Positions 25,646-35,500 of a stretch of 64,000 nt of DNA are shown here, one piece after another. The stretch spans positions 1-64,000 of the forward strand of contig JAIKYA010000006.1 of NCBI GenBank assembly GCA_024683645.1, in the 5' to 3' direction. The notes beneath the pieces were generated by a model. The model was not told where the DNA came from. It did no database searches and saw only the letters and a list, made by a program, of their open reading frames with translations. Source of the DNA: Lachnospiraceae bacterium (GTDB lineage Bacteria > Bacillota > Clostridia > Lachnospirales > Lachnospiraceae). Each line of letters begins with the position of its first letter. Position 1 is the first letter of the stretch. Both the position numbers and the translations under genes were made by a program.

Positions 25646-25939
25646 TCACTCCGAGAGATGTTCCATTCCCAGTTCGATCATCTTCTTTACATGATCGTCA
25701 TCGAGAGAATAAAAAATCTGTTTGCCATCACGCCGGCTCTTTATGAGCCGGCTTTGTTTAAGTATGCGCAGCTGGTGAGAAACAGCCGATTGTGTCATTT
25801 CAAGGGCGGCTGCCAGGTCTGCCACACAGATCTCGGCATCTATGAGTTCATAGAGTATCCTGATCCTGGTGGAATCGCCGAAAAACTTGAACAGTTCGGC
25901 AAGGTCGTAAAGTTCTTCTATATCCATTTTCTGTTTCAT
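25646..25939 (-). CDS. ArsR/SmtB-family metal-sensing repressor
   Basis: A 97-residue winged-helix repressor. It has the ArsR core ELFKFFGDSTRIRILYEL, ELIDAEICVADLAA, recognition helix TQSAVSHQLRILKQSRLIKSRR and wing DGKQIFYSL. The C-terminal helix has DDDHVKKMIELGMEH, the position of the alpha-5 zinc ligands (D and H) in CzrA/SmtB, so Zn-type sensing is likely. I take ATG 25939 with AGAGG eight bases upstream; ATG 25945 overlaps the ATPase stop (ATGA) and is equally possible. It is the last gene of the metal efflux operon and probably represses it through the operator at 28193-28208. Confidence 0.88.
   Translation of the reverse strand: MKQKMDIEELYDLAELFKFFGDSTRIRILYELIDAEICVADLAAALEMTQSAVSHQLRILKQSRLIKSRRDGKQIFYSLDDDHVKKMIELGMEHLSE
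25732..25759 (+). terminator. Terminator-like hairpin inside the convergent arsR-like gene
   Basis: GCCGGCTC (25732-25739) pairs perfectly with GAGCCGGC (25745-25752), then TTTGTTT. It faces the surface protein gene, which ends at 25645 with no other terminator before the opposing gene. Confidence 0.5.
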
Positions 25940-25941
25940 AC

Positions 25942-27921
25942 TCATAACCTCTTTACAAATAATGCTCGGATGGAATTGAGGACTGCCAGTACCATGACTC
26001 CGGTATCCGCGAAGATGGCGAGCCACATGTTTGCAAAACCAAGTGCACCGAGTATCAGGCAGATGAATTTGATCCCGATCGCAAACCAGATGTTCTCATA
26101 AACTATGCGCATGCATTTGCGGGATATACGTATCGCCTTGGCGATCTTTCCCGGATCATCATCCATAAGGACTATATCTGCGGCTTCTATGGCGGCGTCG
26201 CTGCCGAGAGCACCCATGGCTATACCTATATCGGCGCGGGAGAGGACAGGCGCATCGTTGATGCCGTCACCCACAAAAGCAAGCAGTTCTTTGCCGTGCT
26301 TTTCCGCCAGCAGTTCTTCAACATATTTTACTTTATCTTCAGGCAGCAGTTCCGCATGAACCTCGTCTATGCCTATATTTGCGGCTACCTCATCCGCAAC
26401 ATTTTTTGCATCACCTGTGAGCATTATGTTCCGGCGGACACCGCAGGTTTTTAGTGAGGCGATGGCAGCGGCGGAACCGGGCTTGATCACATCGGAGATG
26501 ACGAGGTGGCCGACGTAAGAGCCGTCTACCGCCATATGTACCACGGTACCGTGATCGTCTTCGCATTCCTTATAGCTTATCCCGTTCTCGCTCATGAGAC
26601 GTGCATTACCGAGCAGCAGTTTTTTATCATCCACGATGGCACTTATGCCGCCGCCGGGAAGCTCCTTCACGCTGCTGACACGTTCCCTGACGATATGGCG
26701 TTCCTCTCCGGAGCTTTCATTGCTTTTTACCGGAAGAGCGGCGCCGGTCTCGGGATCGATCTTCCATACCAGTCCGTCAAGCCAGGCTTTCTGTATGCTC
26801 CTGGAGATGGGGTGCGATGAAAAGCATTCCGCATGCGCCGCATAATCAAGCAGGCTGCAGTGTTCCATCGTTCCGTGGTGTATGGCGCTCACCTCGAAGA
26901 TACCCATTGTCATGGTGCCGGTCTTGTCGAAAGCAACGATGCCGGTTTTGGAAAGTGCCTCCAGATAGTTGGAACCCTTTACCAGTATGCCCTCGCGGCT
27001 TGCACCGCCTATGCCGGCAAAAAAGCTTAAGGGTATGGAGATAACGAGAGCGCAGGGACAGCTGATGACCAGGAAGGTAAGTGCTCTGTATACCCATGAA
27101 CTCCACATGGCATCGCGTCCTATGATCATTAAGACCACAGGCGGCAGCAGTGCCAGGGTAAGTGCGCAGATACATACCACCGGAGTGTAGTATTTGGCGA
27201 ATTTCGTGATGAAGTTTTCGGACGAGGACTTTTGCGAGGAAGAGTTCTCGACAAGCTCAAGGATCTTTGAAACCGTTGACTCACCGAATTCCTTCTCCGT
27301 CTTTATCTTTATGACTCCCGTCATGTTGATGCAGCCGCTTATGACTTCATCGCCTTTTAGTACCTCCCTGGGGCGGCTCTCACCTGTGAGGGCGCTTGTA
27401 TTTAAGCTGGAGTCACCTTCGACTATACAGCCGTCTAAGGGGATCTTTTCACCGGGACGCACCACTATGATGCTGCCTACGGGAACCTCATCGGGAGAGA
27501 CCTGTTTCAGCTCACCGTTTTCCTCGATATTTGCATAGTCGGGGCGGATGTCCATCAGATCGGAAATGTTCTTGCGGCTCTTTCCGACAGCATAGCTCTG
27601 GAAGAGCTCGCCTATCTGATAGAGCAGCATGACCATCACGGCTTCGGAGTATTCACCGCTGCCCTCATACAGGGCGATGGCAAAGGCTCCGATGGTGGCG
27701 ACGGACATCAGGAAATTCTCATCGAATACCTGACGGTTAAGTATGCCCTTAAAGGATTTCTTCAGAATATCATAACCGATGATAAGATAGGGAACCAGAT
27801 ATATCAGTGCCCATACCGGACCCGGCAGCTCTTCAAAGAGATCATATGCTATATGCAGTATCACCAGAAGAAGAGCAGTGATGATTATTCTGATCAGCAC
27901 TTTGCGTTGTTTTTTGTTCAT
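25942..27921 (-). CDS. P1B-type heavy-metal ATPase (Zn/Cd/Pb type)
   Basis: A 659-residue metal-exporting ATPase. It has the actuator motif TGES near residue 179, the metal-site motif SCPCALV near 287, the phosphorylation motif DKTGTMT near 332, MLTGD and VGDGINDAPVLS, and a last membrane segment with FADTGVMVLAV. CPC plus the DxG-type final helix points to the Zn/Cd/Pb subgroup rather than copper. There is no N-terminal metal-binding domain; that function appears to be the separate 72-residue protein encoded 15 bases upstream. It is followed by an overlapping arsR-like gene. Confidence 0.93.
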   Translation of the reverse strand: MNKKQRKVLIRIIITALLLVILHIAYDLFEELPGPVWALIYLVPYLIIGYDILKKSFKGILNRQVFDENFLMSVATIGAFAIALYEGSGEYSEAVMVMLLYQIGELFQSYAVGKSRKNISDLMDIRPDYANIEENGELKQVSPDEVPVGSIIVVRPGEKIPLDGCIVEGDSSLNTSALTGESRPREVLKGDEVISGCINMTGVIKIKTEKEFGESTVSKILELVENSSSQKSSSENFITKFAKYYTPVVCICALTLALLPPVVLMIIGRDAMWSSWVYRALTFLVISCPCALVISIPLSFFAGIGGASREGILVKGSNYLEALSKTGIVAFDKTGTMTMGIFEVSAIHHGTMEHCSLLDYAAHAECFSSHPISRSIQKAWLDGLVWKIDPETGAALPVKSNESSGEERHIVRERVSSVKELPGGGISAIVDDKKLLLGNARLMSENGISYKECEDDHGTVVHMAVDGSYVGHLVISDVIKPGSAAAIASLKTCGVRRNIMLTGDAKNVADEVAANIGIDEVHAELLPEDKVKYVEELLAEKHGKELLAFVGDGINDAPVLSRADIGIAMGALGSDAAIEAADIVLMDDDPGKIAKAIRISRKCMRIVYENIWFAIGIKFICLILGALGFANMWLAIFADTGVMVLAVLNSIRALFVKRL

Positions 27922-27936
27922 GGATAAAACTCCTGT

Positions 27937-28155
27937 TTAAAGATAGATCTCGCAGTCGTCTTCGACTTTCTTGCAGTTTTTCAGGACTTCCTTCATAACT
28001 GCCTTTTCGTCGGTGCCTTCATCGAATTCAACATTCATCTTGAGTGTCATAAAGTTAACCGTTACTGATTTTACACCTGCGGTCTTTGCAGCAGCCTCTT
28101 CCATTTTGTTTGCGCAGTTGGCACAGTCAACTTCGATCTTGTAAGTTTTTTTCAT
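27937..28155 (-). CDS. Heavy-metal-associated (HMA) domain protein
   Basis: A 72-residue ferredoxin-like HMA domain with the metal-binding pair in DCANCANK (residues 10-17) and acidic residues at the C-terminus (VEDDCEIYL, with another Cys). It is the first gene of the operon and corresponds to the N-terminal metal-binding domain that the neighbouring ATPase lacks. It probably delivers Zn or Cd to the pump or regulates it. AGGAGG lies ahead of the ATG. Confidence 0.9.
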   Translation of the reverse strand: MKKTYKIEVDCANCANKMEEAAAKTAGVKSVTVNFMTLKMNVEFDEGTDEKAVMKEVLKNCKKVEDDCEIYL

Positions 28156-28190
28156 TTGTTTAATCCTCCTGTATATTGATCAGTAAAAAC

Positions 28191-28242
28191 ATATGAACAA
28201 TTATTCATGTGTTCATTATACATAAAACCTCATGTTTGTCAA
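28191..28242 (-). promoter_or_regulatory. Promoter and ArsR-type operator of the metal efflux operon
   Basis: On the minus strand TTGACA (28242-28237) and TATAAT (28220-28215), preceded by TG, are 16 bases apart. Immediately downstream lies ATGAACAATTATTCAT (plus strand 28193-28208), palindromic except for one base pair and close to the ATGAAYA...TRTTCAT sites bound by SmtB/CzrA repressors. A repressor here would block RNA polymerase. Confidence 0.75.
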
Positions 28243-28326
28243 GCATAATCTTCTTGAAAATGCCCCTGACATGGATTAGTATGAAAGTGAAGGTATGAAC
28301 TTCATATGAAGAACGGGGGTGACAAT

Positions 28327-29793
28327 ATGTTAAAAGAATGGGTTAAGGCTGAAAGACCGTCGGATGAAGAGATAAGCGAGAGGCTCAAAAAAGCAAGAGG
28401 CGAGCTGGCAGGAGCACAGATGGCGATCAAGGAAAAGAAGCTGCCGGTGCTGGTGATAATGGACGGCTGGGGCGGAGCCGGAAAAGGCGGTGTTCTGGGT
28501 AAAGTGATCAAGAATCTGGACCCGCGTTTTTATAAGACGGAGACGCTTTCAAAACCAACTGAAGACGAGGAACGCAGACCGTTTCTATACAGGTATTTTG
28601 TGCGTATCCCGGAGGCCGGGAAGTTCTCGTTCTTTGATGGGAGCTGGATGGATGAAGTGTGCAGGAACAGGCTGTGCGGAGAAACATCCGGGGATGAATA
28701 CCACAGACAGCTGACGAGTATAAAGCGTTTTGAACGTACGCTTTCCGATAACGGATATCTCGTTGTGAAATTCTTTTTCAATATTTCGGAGAAGGAACAG
28801 AAAAAACGTCTTGAAGAGCTGGAGGAGAGCAAGAGCACTTCCTGGCGTGTGGATAAATGGGATAAGTGGCAGAACAGACATTATGATGAATGTATGGATG
28901 TTTTTGATGAATATCTGGAGGCGACAAACCAGTTCATAGCTCCCTGGTATTTCGTTGATTCCAAAAACCGGAAGTGGGCCGAACTGCAGGTCACTGAACT
29001 GCTGGTAAAGAACATAGAGATAGCGCTTAAGAATACCGGACATGCGGCAACGGTGCTGCAGAATACTTTCCCGCTCAAACAGATGCCCAAACTTTCGGAT
29101 ATAGCGCTTGATGTTTCCATAAGCGATGAAGAATATGACAGCCGTCTGGAAGAACTGCAGGCAAAGCTTGCGGATCTTCATAACCGCATATACCATAAGA
29201 AAATACCAGTTGTGATAGCGTATGAAGGCTGGGATGCGGCAGGCAAGGGAGGAAATATAAAACGTCTTACAGCGGCGCTTGACCCCCGCGGCTTTGAAGT
29301 GCATCCGATCGCATCTCCGGAGCCTGCGGAGAAAAACAGGCATTATCTCTGGCGGTTCTGGAAGAGACTGCCGAAAGACGGACATATAGCAATATTCGAC
29401 CGTACCTGGTACGGAAGGGTGATGGTCGAGAGGCTGGAGGGGTTCTGTACGGAGAATGACTGGCAGCGTGCTTATAATGAGATAAATGAATTTGAAAAGG
29501 AGCTCGATGACTGGGGAGCCGCAGTGATCAAGTTCTGGGTGCAGATCGATAAGGATACCCAGCTCGCACGTTTTACCGACAGGCAGAATACGCCGGAAAA
29601 ACAGTGGAAGATCACCGACGAGGACTGGCGTAACCGTGAAAAGTGGGATCTGTATGAAGAGGCCATCGATGAGATGATACAGAAGACCAGCACAGAGTTT
29701 GCGCCCTGGCATATACTTGAATCCAACGATAAGCACTATGCACGTATCAAGGCACTAAAGACAGTGATAGCGGAAATAGAAAAGAGACTGTGA
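28327..29793 (+). CDS. pap: PPK2-family polyphosphate:AMP phosphotransferase (two-domain)
   Basis: A 488-residue protein with two tandem PPK2 domains. The first has Walker A GWGGAGKGG near residue 47; the second has EGWDAAGKGGNIKRL near 298, RPLD-like surroundings (HPIASPEPAEKNRHYLWRFW) and the lid segment FDRTWYGRVMVERLEGF. Two-domain PPK2 proteins of this length transfer phosphate from polyphosphate to AMP, giving ADP. Residues 85-120 of the first domain (FFDGSWMDEV) are less canonical, so the C-terminal domain is probably the catalytic one. ATG at 28327 follows GGGGGTGA; ATG 28306 is upstream of that site. Confidence 0.9.
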   Translation: MLKEWVKAERPSDEEISERLKKARGELAGAQMAIKEKKLPVLVIMDGWGGAGKGGVLGKVIKNLDPRFYKTETLSKPTEDEERRPFLYRYFVRIPEAGKFSFFDGSWMDEVCRNRLCGETSGDEYHRQLTSIKRFERTLSDNGYLVVKFFFNISEKEQKKRLEELEESKSTSWRVDKWDKWQNRHYDECMDVFDEYLEATNQFIAPWYFVDSKNRKWAELQVTELLVKNIEIALKNTGHAATVLQNTFPLKQMPKLSDIALDVSISDEEYDSRLEELQAKLADLHNRIYHKKIPVVIAYEGWDAAGKGGNIKRLTAALDPRGFEVHPIASPEPAEKNRHYLWRFWKRLPKDGHIAIFDRTWYGRVMVERLEGFCTENDWQRAYNEINEFEKELDDWGAAVIKFWVQIDKDTQLARFTDRQNTPEKQWKITDEDWRNREKWDLYEEAIDEMIQKTSTEFAPWHILESNDKHYARIKALKTVIAEIEKRL

Positions 29794-29806
29794 TAAGAGT
29801 TTTTTC

Positions 29807-29835
29807 TTGATTAGACGGAGCTAATCCTATATAAT
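29807..29835 (+). promoter_or_regulatory. Promoter of the purF-like/gatC operon
   Basis: TTGATT (29807-29812) and TATAAT (29830-29835) are 17 bases apart. ATTAG and CTAAT within it form a small inverted repeat that could be an operator. Confidence 0.7.
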
Positions 29836-29887
29836 TGTTTGCGTCTTAAGATGGGGCCCGGGGGAAAAATATAATTCGGAGGTCTAT

Positions 29888-31300
29888 ATGGGCGGTATAT
29901 TTGCTGTAGCGGAAAAAGAGGATTGTGTTTTTGATCTGTATTTCGGAACCGATTATCACTCACATCTCGGCACAAGGCGTGCGGGAATGATAGTGTACGG
30001 TGATAAGGGCTTCAACAGGGCGATCCACAATATTGAAAGTGCACCCTTTAGAACGAAGTTTGACAAGGATTTTCACGAGATGCACGGCCACCTGGGGATA
30101 GGCTGTATCTCCGATTACGAACCGCAGCCGCTGATAGTGAGAAGTCATCACGGTACTTATGCGATAACCACTGTAGGTAAGATAAACAACACCGAGAAAC
30201 TGACTGAAGAAATAATAAAGACCGGCAGCCATTTCATGGAACTGTCGGGCGGGACTATCAACGCTACCGAACTGGTAGCAGCTCTCATAAACCAGAAAGA
30301 CAATATAATAGAGGGTATCAGATATGCGCAGGAGATGATAGACGGAAGCATGTCGATCATGCTGCTCACTCCGCAGGGAGTCTACTGTGCACGTGATCGG
30401 ATGGGAAGGACACCGATAGTGCTGGGAAAGAAGGAGGAGGGCTACTGTGCTTCTTTCGAATCTTTTGCATATCTTAATCTGGGCTTTTCGGATTACAGGG
30501 AACTGGGACCGGGAGAGATAGTGATAATGACACCGGAAGAAGTACGTACGCTTGCGGCACCCGGTTCAAAGATGAAGATATGTACATTCCTGTGGGTTTA
30601 TTACGGATATCCTTCTTCCTTCTATGAAGGAGTGGGAGTGGAAAAGATGCGTTATAACTGTGGCGCCAAGATGGCAGGACGTGATAAAGAGACGGGTGTC
30701 GATGCGGATATAGTTGCAGGCGTTCCGGATTCGGGAACAGCTCATGCTGTAGGTTATGCCAATGCATCAGGTATACCGTTCTCCAGACCTTTCATCAAAT
30801 ACACGCCGACCTGGCCCAGGTCTTTCATGCCTACTATACAGACGAAGAGAAATCTGATCGCAAAGATGAAACTTCTGCCGGTGCATGAACTGATCGACGG
30901 GCACAGCATACTTTTGATAGATGATTCCATAGTGAGAGGAACACAGCTAAGGGAGACCACAGAATTTCTGTACAGGAGCGGAGCAAAAGCGGTACATGTG
31001 CGCCCGGCCTGCCCTCCGATAATGTTTGGCTGCAAGTATATCAATTTTTCAAGATCCAACTCCGAGATGGAACTGATCGCAAGACAGGTGATCGCGGAGG
31101 AAGAGGGCAGTGAGGTGGAGCGCAGCGTTCTCTATGATTATGCTGATCCGGATTCCGACAGATATCATAAGATGCTGGATAAGATAAAGGATAAGATGGG
31201 CTTTACATCACTGGCATTTAACCGTCTCGACGATATGATGGACGCGGTAGGGATCGATAAGGACAGACTCTGCACCTACTGCTGGAACGGACAGGAATGA
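29888..31300 (+). CDS. Amidophosphoribosyltransferase-like protein lacking the N-terminal cysteine
   Basis: A 470-residue protein with an N-terminal Ntn-type glutaminase fold (HLGTRRAGM, GHLGIGCIS, GPGEIVIM) and a C-terminal phosphoribosyltransferase domain with the PRPP motif ILLIDDSIVRGTQ near residue 340. PurF normally starts with a catalytic Cys exposed after processing; this one starts MGGIFAV, so glutamine hydrolysis should be impaired or absent. It may use ammonia or have another role. GGAGG precedes the ATG. It overlaps gatC by four bases, an unexpected partner for a purine gene. Confidence 0.85.
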   Translation: MGGIFAVAEKEDCVFDLYFGTDYHSHLGTRRAGMIVYGDKGFNRAIHNIESAPFRTKFDKDFHEMHGHLGIGCISDYEPQPLIVRSHHGTYAITTVGKINNTEKLTEEIIKTGSHFMELSGGTINATELVAALINQKDNIIEGIRYAQEMIDGSMSIMLLTPQGVYCARDRMGRTPIVLGKKEEGYCASFESFAYLNLGFSDYRELGPGEIVIMTPEEVRTLAAPGSKMKICTFLWVYYGYPSSFYEGVGVEKMRYNCGAKMAGRDKETGVDADIVAGVPDSGTAHAVGYANASGIPFSRPFIKYTPTWPRSFMPTIQTKRNLIAKMKLLPVHELIDGHSILLIDDSIVRGTQLRETTEFLYRSGAKAVHVRPACPPIMFGCKYINFSRSNSEMELIARQVIAEEEGSEVERSVLYDYADPDSDRYHKMLDKIKDKMGFTSLAFNRLDDMMDAVGIDKDRLCTYCWNGQE

Positions 31301-31569
31301 CAGATGAAGTGAGCCGCGCGGCGGCACTTGCAAAAATAAGACTATCCGAAGAGGAGAAGCTGAAGGCGGCGGAAGAACTTAAAAGCATGCTTTCGTATCT
31401 TGAACTGCTTAAGACTGCTGATGTGAGCGGAGTCGGTGAAGATACGGAGACAGCCTGCGAAGCGGAGCTGAGAGAGGATGAAGCTGCCTTGGGCGGTATG
31501 GGCGCAGCGATAACAGAAGCTGCTCCGGAGACTTTTGAGGATATGTTTGTTGTTCCGAGGACTGTGTGA
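31297..31569 (+). CDS. gatC: Aspartyl/glutamyl-tRNA amidotransferase subunit C
   Basis: A 90-residue protein matching GatC: VSRAAALAKIRLSEEEK at the N-terminus, ELKSMLSYLELLKTADVSGV in the middle and the ETFEDMFVVPRTV end. GatC stabilises the GatA-GatB amidotransferase that makes Gln-tRNA(Gln) or Asn-tRNA(Asn). It overlaps the PurF-like gene by four bases and the next gene by four. gatA and gatB are not adjacent but lie 5 and 7.6 kb downstream. Confidence 0.9.
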   Translation: MTDEVSRAAALAKIRLSEEEKLKAAEELKSMLSYLELLKTADVSGVGEDTETACEAELREDEAALGGMGAAITEAAPETFEDMFVVPRTV

Positions 31570-32537
31570 TAATGAGATGTCTGATATTTACGGGCGGGGA
31601 TAAAAACCCGCTCTTCGACATTCTGATGAGCGATCTTAAGGACAGGGAGGACGTGACCCTGCTGTCATCCCTTCCCGCGCTTCCGGGCGATGTACTGTAC
31701 CGCTTTCTGCATGCAAGAAGCCTGAACAGAAAAAGGCCCACACCGCTAAGGAGCTTATGGAACGGGCTTTCCGCAGCTTTGGAAGATGCGGTGGCACAGG
31801 AAGCGGAAAAAGACAAAGATCTCTGTCTGGTATTCAATAATTTTTCTGTATCTTTTTTTGAACCCGCTGTTTTAAAAAAATGGAAAAAGAAGTACGGAGC
31901 AAAGCTCATTCTTTATTTCCTTGACCGTGCGGATTCTTATTATTCCGCAGAGGCAAAGCTTTATACGCGCTGTGTGGATTTCGACAGGATATTTACCTAT
32001 CACAGACCGGATGAAAAAAAGTATGGTTTTACCTATTTTGACTGCTATTATTCTAAAAGCCCGGTGAATGCCGCGCCGCAGGAAAGCGATGTTTTTTTCT
32101 GGGGATCCGACGGAGACAGGCGCGGTATGGTGGAAGAGATATACCGTCATGTCACGAAGCTCGGATACAGGGCGGATTTCGGTATATGTTATCCTCTGGG
32201 AGAGGGAAGGCAGGAAGGCATCGTATATGATAAGGAGCTTACGTATACGCAGATACTGGAGCGGACGCTGGCCTCAGGGGTGATACTTGATATAGTACGT
32301 CCGGACAGCCTCGGAGTCTCACTCAGATATTTTGAAGCAGTGGTCTACGGGAAGAAACTCATAACAAATAATCCGCTGGTTAAGGATATGCGTTTTTTTA
32401 AACCGGAGCAGATGCTGGTGATAGAAAGGCCGGAAGATATCAGCCGCAGCTTTCTGGAAAGCGATACACACCCTGTGGTCTACAATGATGAATTTTCACC
32501 GCGCCACTTTGCTTCACTTTTGCTACGCGCGGAGTAG
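31566..32537 (+). CDS. Glycosyltransferase-like protein
   Basis: A 323-residue soluble protein. The N-terminal half resembles a Rossmann-like domain with charged helices (LILYFLDRADSYY, FDRIFTYHRPDEKKYGF). The C-terminal half has ILDIVRPDSLGVSLRYFEAVVYGKKLITNNPLV, the acceptor-binding pattern (VRP...S.R.FEA...GK) of GT-B enzymes in capsule or wall teichoic acid synthesis. The start is GTG 31566, with GAGG five bases upstream; ATG 31572 is the alternative. It overlaps gatC and is read in the same operon. Sugar and acceptor unknown. Confidence 0.6.
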   Translation: MIMRCLIFTGGDKNPLFDILMSDLKDREDVTLLSSLPALPGDVLYRFLHARSLNRKRPTPLRSLWNGLSAALEDAVAQEAEKDKDLCLVFNNFSVSFFEPAVLKKWKKKYGAKLILYFLDRADSYYSAEAKLYTRCVDFDRIFTYHRPDEKKYGFTYFDCYYSKSPVNAAPQESDVFFWGSDGDRRGMVEEIYRHVTKLGYRADFGICYPLGEGRQEGIVYDKELTYTQILERTLASGVILDIVRPDSLGVSLRYFEAVVYGKKLITNNPLVKDMRFFKPEQMLVIERPEDISRSFLESDTHPVVYNDEFSPRHFASLLLRAE

Positions 32538-32588
32538 TATGATATGACGGGATTGATACACAACGATATTATATAGGAGGTAATCATT

Positions 32589-35500
32589 ATGCCAAGACCT
32601 TGGGAAGATCAGAATAACAAATATTATGACAATTACTGGGGACCCGAAAAGGTGCCTTTTGCCATTCCTATGGCTGAACTCAGGACACTTATAAGAGATA
32701 ACGATCTGCCGGCACCTGAGAGAGTCGAGGAGTTGGATGATGAACAGTTTTATGACGCTATGGTTCCGATAATCAAAGAAAAAGGACTCGAACCGCCTGC
32801 AAAGATGCCGGAACTGACAAGGGAAGCTTTTTATGACAAAATGCGTGCCAACGGCTGGACCAGGGAAGGCGACGATGCTATCATCGCTGCAATGTACTGG
32901 CTGGGCTGTCATAATCAGATGGTCTACAATCCGGATATCGATTTCTTTAACCGTATGATGAATTCATCCGCAGCTACCGAAGAAGAAAGAAACAGACTGC
33001 TGACCGATGTTTCCAAGCTTGAATACAATCAGCTGAAACTTTCAAGAGACCTGCGTGAGGTGCTGCGGTATAAGATATGGAACATATCAGATGCGAGGCA
33101 TAAAAGTGATTTCCTGATAGAATTCGCAGAAAACGCTTATGTAAAGGCAGAGGACGAACGTGTACTGGATGTCATCTATGACTGTTACGAAAAACAGGGG
33201 GATGATACCGGTGTTTTGCGTATCAAGTATAATGAGAAATCTGACGGGACCCATTCGGATTTTGCAAATTTCCTGGGTGAGAATATAAGAAAGGCTGAAC
33301 GGGAAGGCTGGTTTAATAATGAGGATGAAAAATATAAGCTTGACATATTAAAGGAAGAATATGAAAAGCAGAATCAGATCAGCAGAGAAATAAAAGCCAG
33401 ACAGGATAGGGAGGATTATCTGCGGGAGACTGCCGTTATAAGGAAATATATGGATTATGCCATAAAGCATCATCTGGAAGATGTAATAAACTCACCCGCC
33501 CAGGTGGATCTGGAATGGGGAACAGCTAATGAGGAACAGCTTACAAGAAAGAGAAACATGCTCAATGCGCAGAAGAACCTGCTTTATCCGCTGTTGACCG
33601 TTTTACAGGATCCCAGGAACAGTCAGGCTGTTGAAAATGTGAAAAACGGCGCCGATACCGCAGATCAGAAGTGGGTATTTGAACGCATCGCCAATACGGG
33701 AATGCTGCGGGAGATAAGTAAACATGATGAAGTACAGCAGGAGCAGAACCTTAATATACTGACCAGAGTGTTTTCCAATTCGATCGAAGATACTTCGGAG
33801 ATCTTTACCGACGAAGAACTTAAAGACAGCTTCTGGACTAATTTCTCCCGTACGCTGACTACCAACGAGATAAAGACCATGCAGGATAAGTTTCTTGCTC
33901 TTACGGACGCCGGCCTTGACTGGGAAGAGTTTGTGGATACCGCAGCCTACAATAAGCTGATGTTTACGCATGGCTTCAAAACATCGGAATACTCTACTTC
34001 GCCCTATAATCTGGCAATGCGTTCACTCGAAGGACGTGAGGGTGAAAATTATATGAAGACGCATCTGAGCGTCTCGCAGTACGATCAGATGATGAAAGCC
34101 CTTGAGGTCATAGATAAGGAGTTTAAGGAAAAGGGCCAGGGGCTTATGGATATGGATGTGCAGGAACTCAGTGGCTGGTTCAATCACAGCGGTTACGACA
34201 TGATCCAGAACACCATACTCATGACCAATGGTTTTGAAGAAAAGATCGTAGACGGAAAGAGCGTCAAGTACATAGATCTGAGCAGTGATGTCGATGAAAG
34301 CAAACTGGACAGGGATCTGCTGACAGAAGACAGTTATAAGAAACTTATCGAGAACGCGAAGGAAGCGCAGAAGATATATAACGACAACAAGAACGTTTTC
34401 CGTGAGATATTTGATACGATGCAGTCCCTGCATGGCAGTAATCTCGGAGGCGAGATACTCGGTGATATGGTAAAGAGTGCAAGCATGAACAAAAAGGCAC
34501 TCGGGGAGATGAACCGTTTCAGACATCTGCTCTTCAACATGAAGGTTGCGGATGCCGACACCTGCAAGCTGATAGATCTGAAAAATAACAATAAAGATGT
34601 GCTTGTTAAGCCGCTCGATGAGAATACAACCTTTGATAAGAATATGGTCGATAAGGAAAAATCCTATATCGACACCTGTATCGAAATGCTCAAGGAGCCT
34701 ACGAACCGGGTGAGCCGCAGCTCGAGGGAGTACTGGAATGTACTTGATTCTCTGGCCGACATGAAGAAGAGCATGGATAAGACCTATGAAAATGATGAGG
34801 AAGCCAAAAGGGCCTACATCAAGTCGGTCAATAAAGTGCTGAGTGATATCAACAAGTACCGCGAACACAAGGCAAAAGACGGTGTAAAACAGGATGCGAC
34901 GAGAGACAAGCTGATCGCACTTGAACGTGTCGACAAGCTGCTGCGTACCAGATACAGGTCAATGGAGCAGAGAGAGTATGAAGACAATATCTACGGCATA
35001 GCTGAACTCTTCAAGGTGGAAGTCGAAGAGGGCAAGATGGGTGACGAATACCTCTACGACAAGGCTATGGCTAAGATCAACAACATGAACAAGAGTATGG
35101 ATGATCTGAGGGCTGAATTCAAACTGATAGATGAGGAAGAGGCCGGCAAGATCAAACGGTCAAATACGATAGGGACCACAAGCGCTGCCAAAGAAACTGC
35201 AGCTGATATAATCGGCAAAATGGAATCACCCAAAAAGGCCGAGCTGAAGAAGAACCTGGAAAAGCTTGACAACAATACTCATCTGAAAACGGCAGAATCA
35301 AAAGAAGAAGCCTTCCGTAATAAGATGGATCCCAAGGATGATTACGGAAAGGAGATGCTGATAAGATCTGCTGAAAAAGAGCTTTACATAGCTTCGGTAA
35401 AGGAACAGGCCAGACAAAAGACCGTTATAGACGGACCTGAAGCCGGTGAAAAGTTCATGAACTCCAGGATGAGCGAGGTTGAGAAGGGTAACAATCTGAG

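Noticed and set aside
28585-29736. 383-residue minus-strand open frame
   Set aside because: Shadow of the two-domain PPK2 gene, whose motifs are intact on the plus strand.
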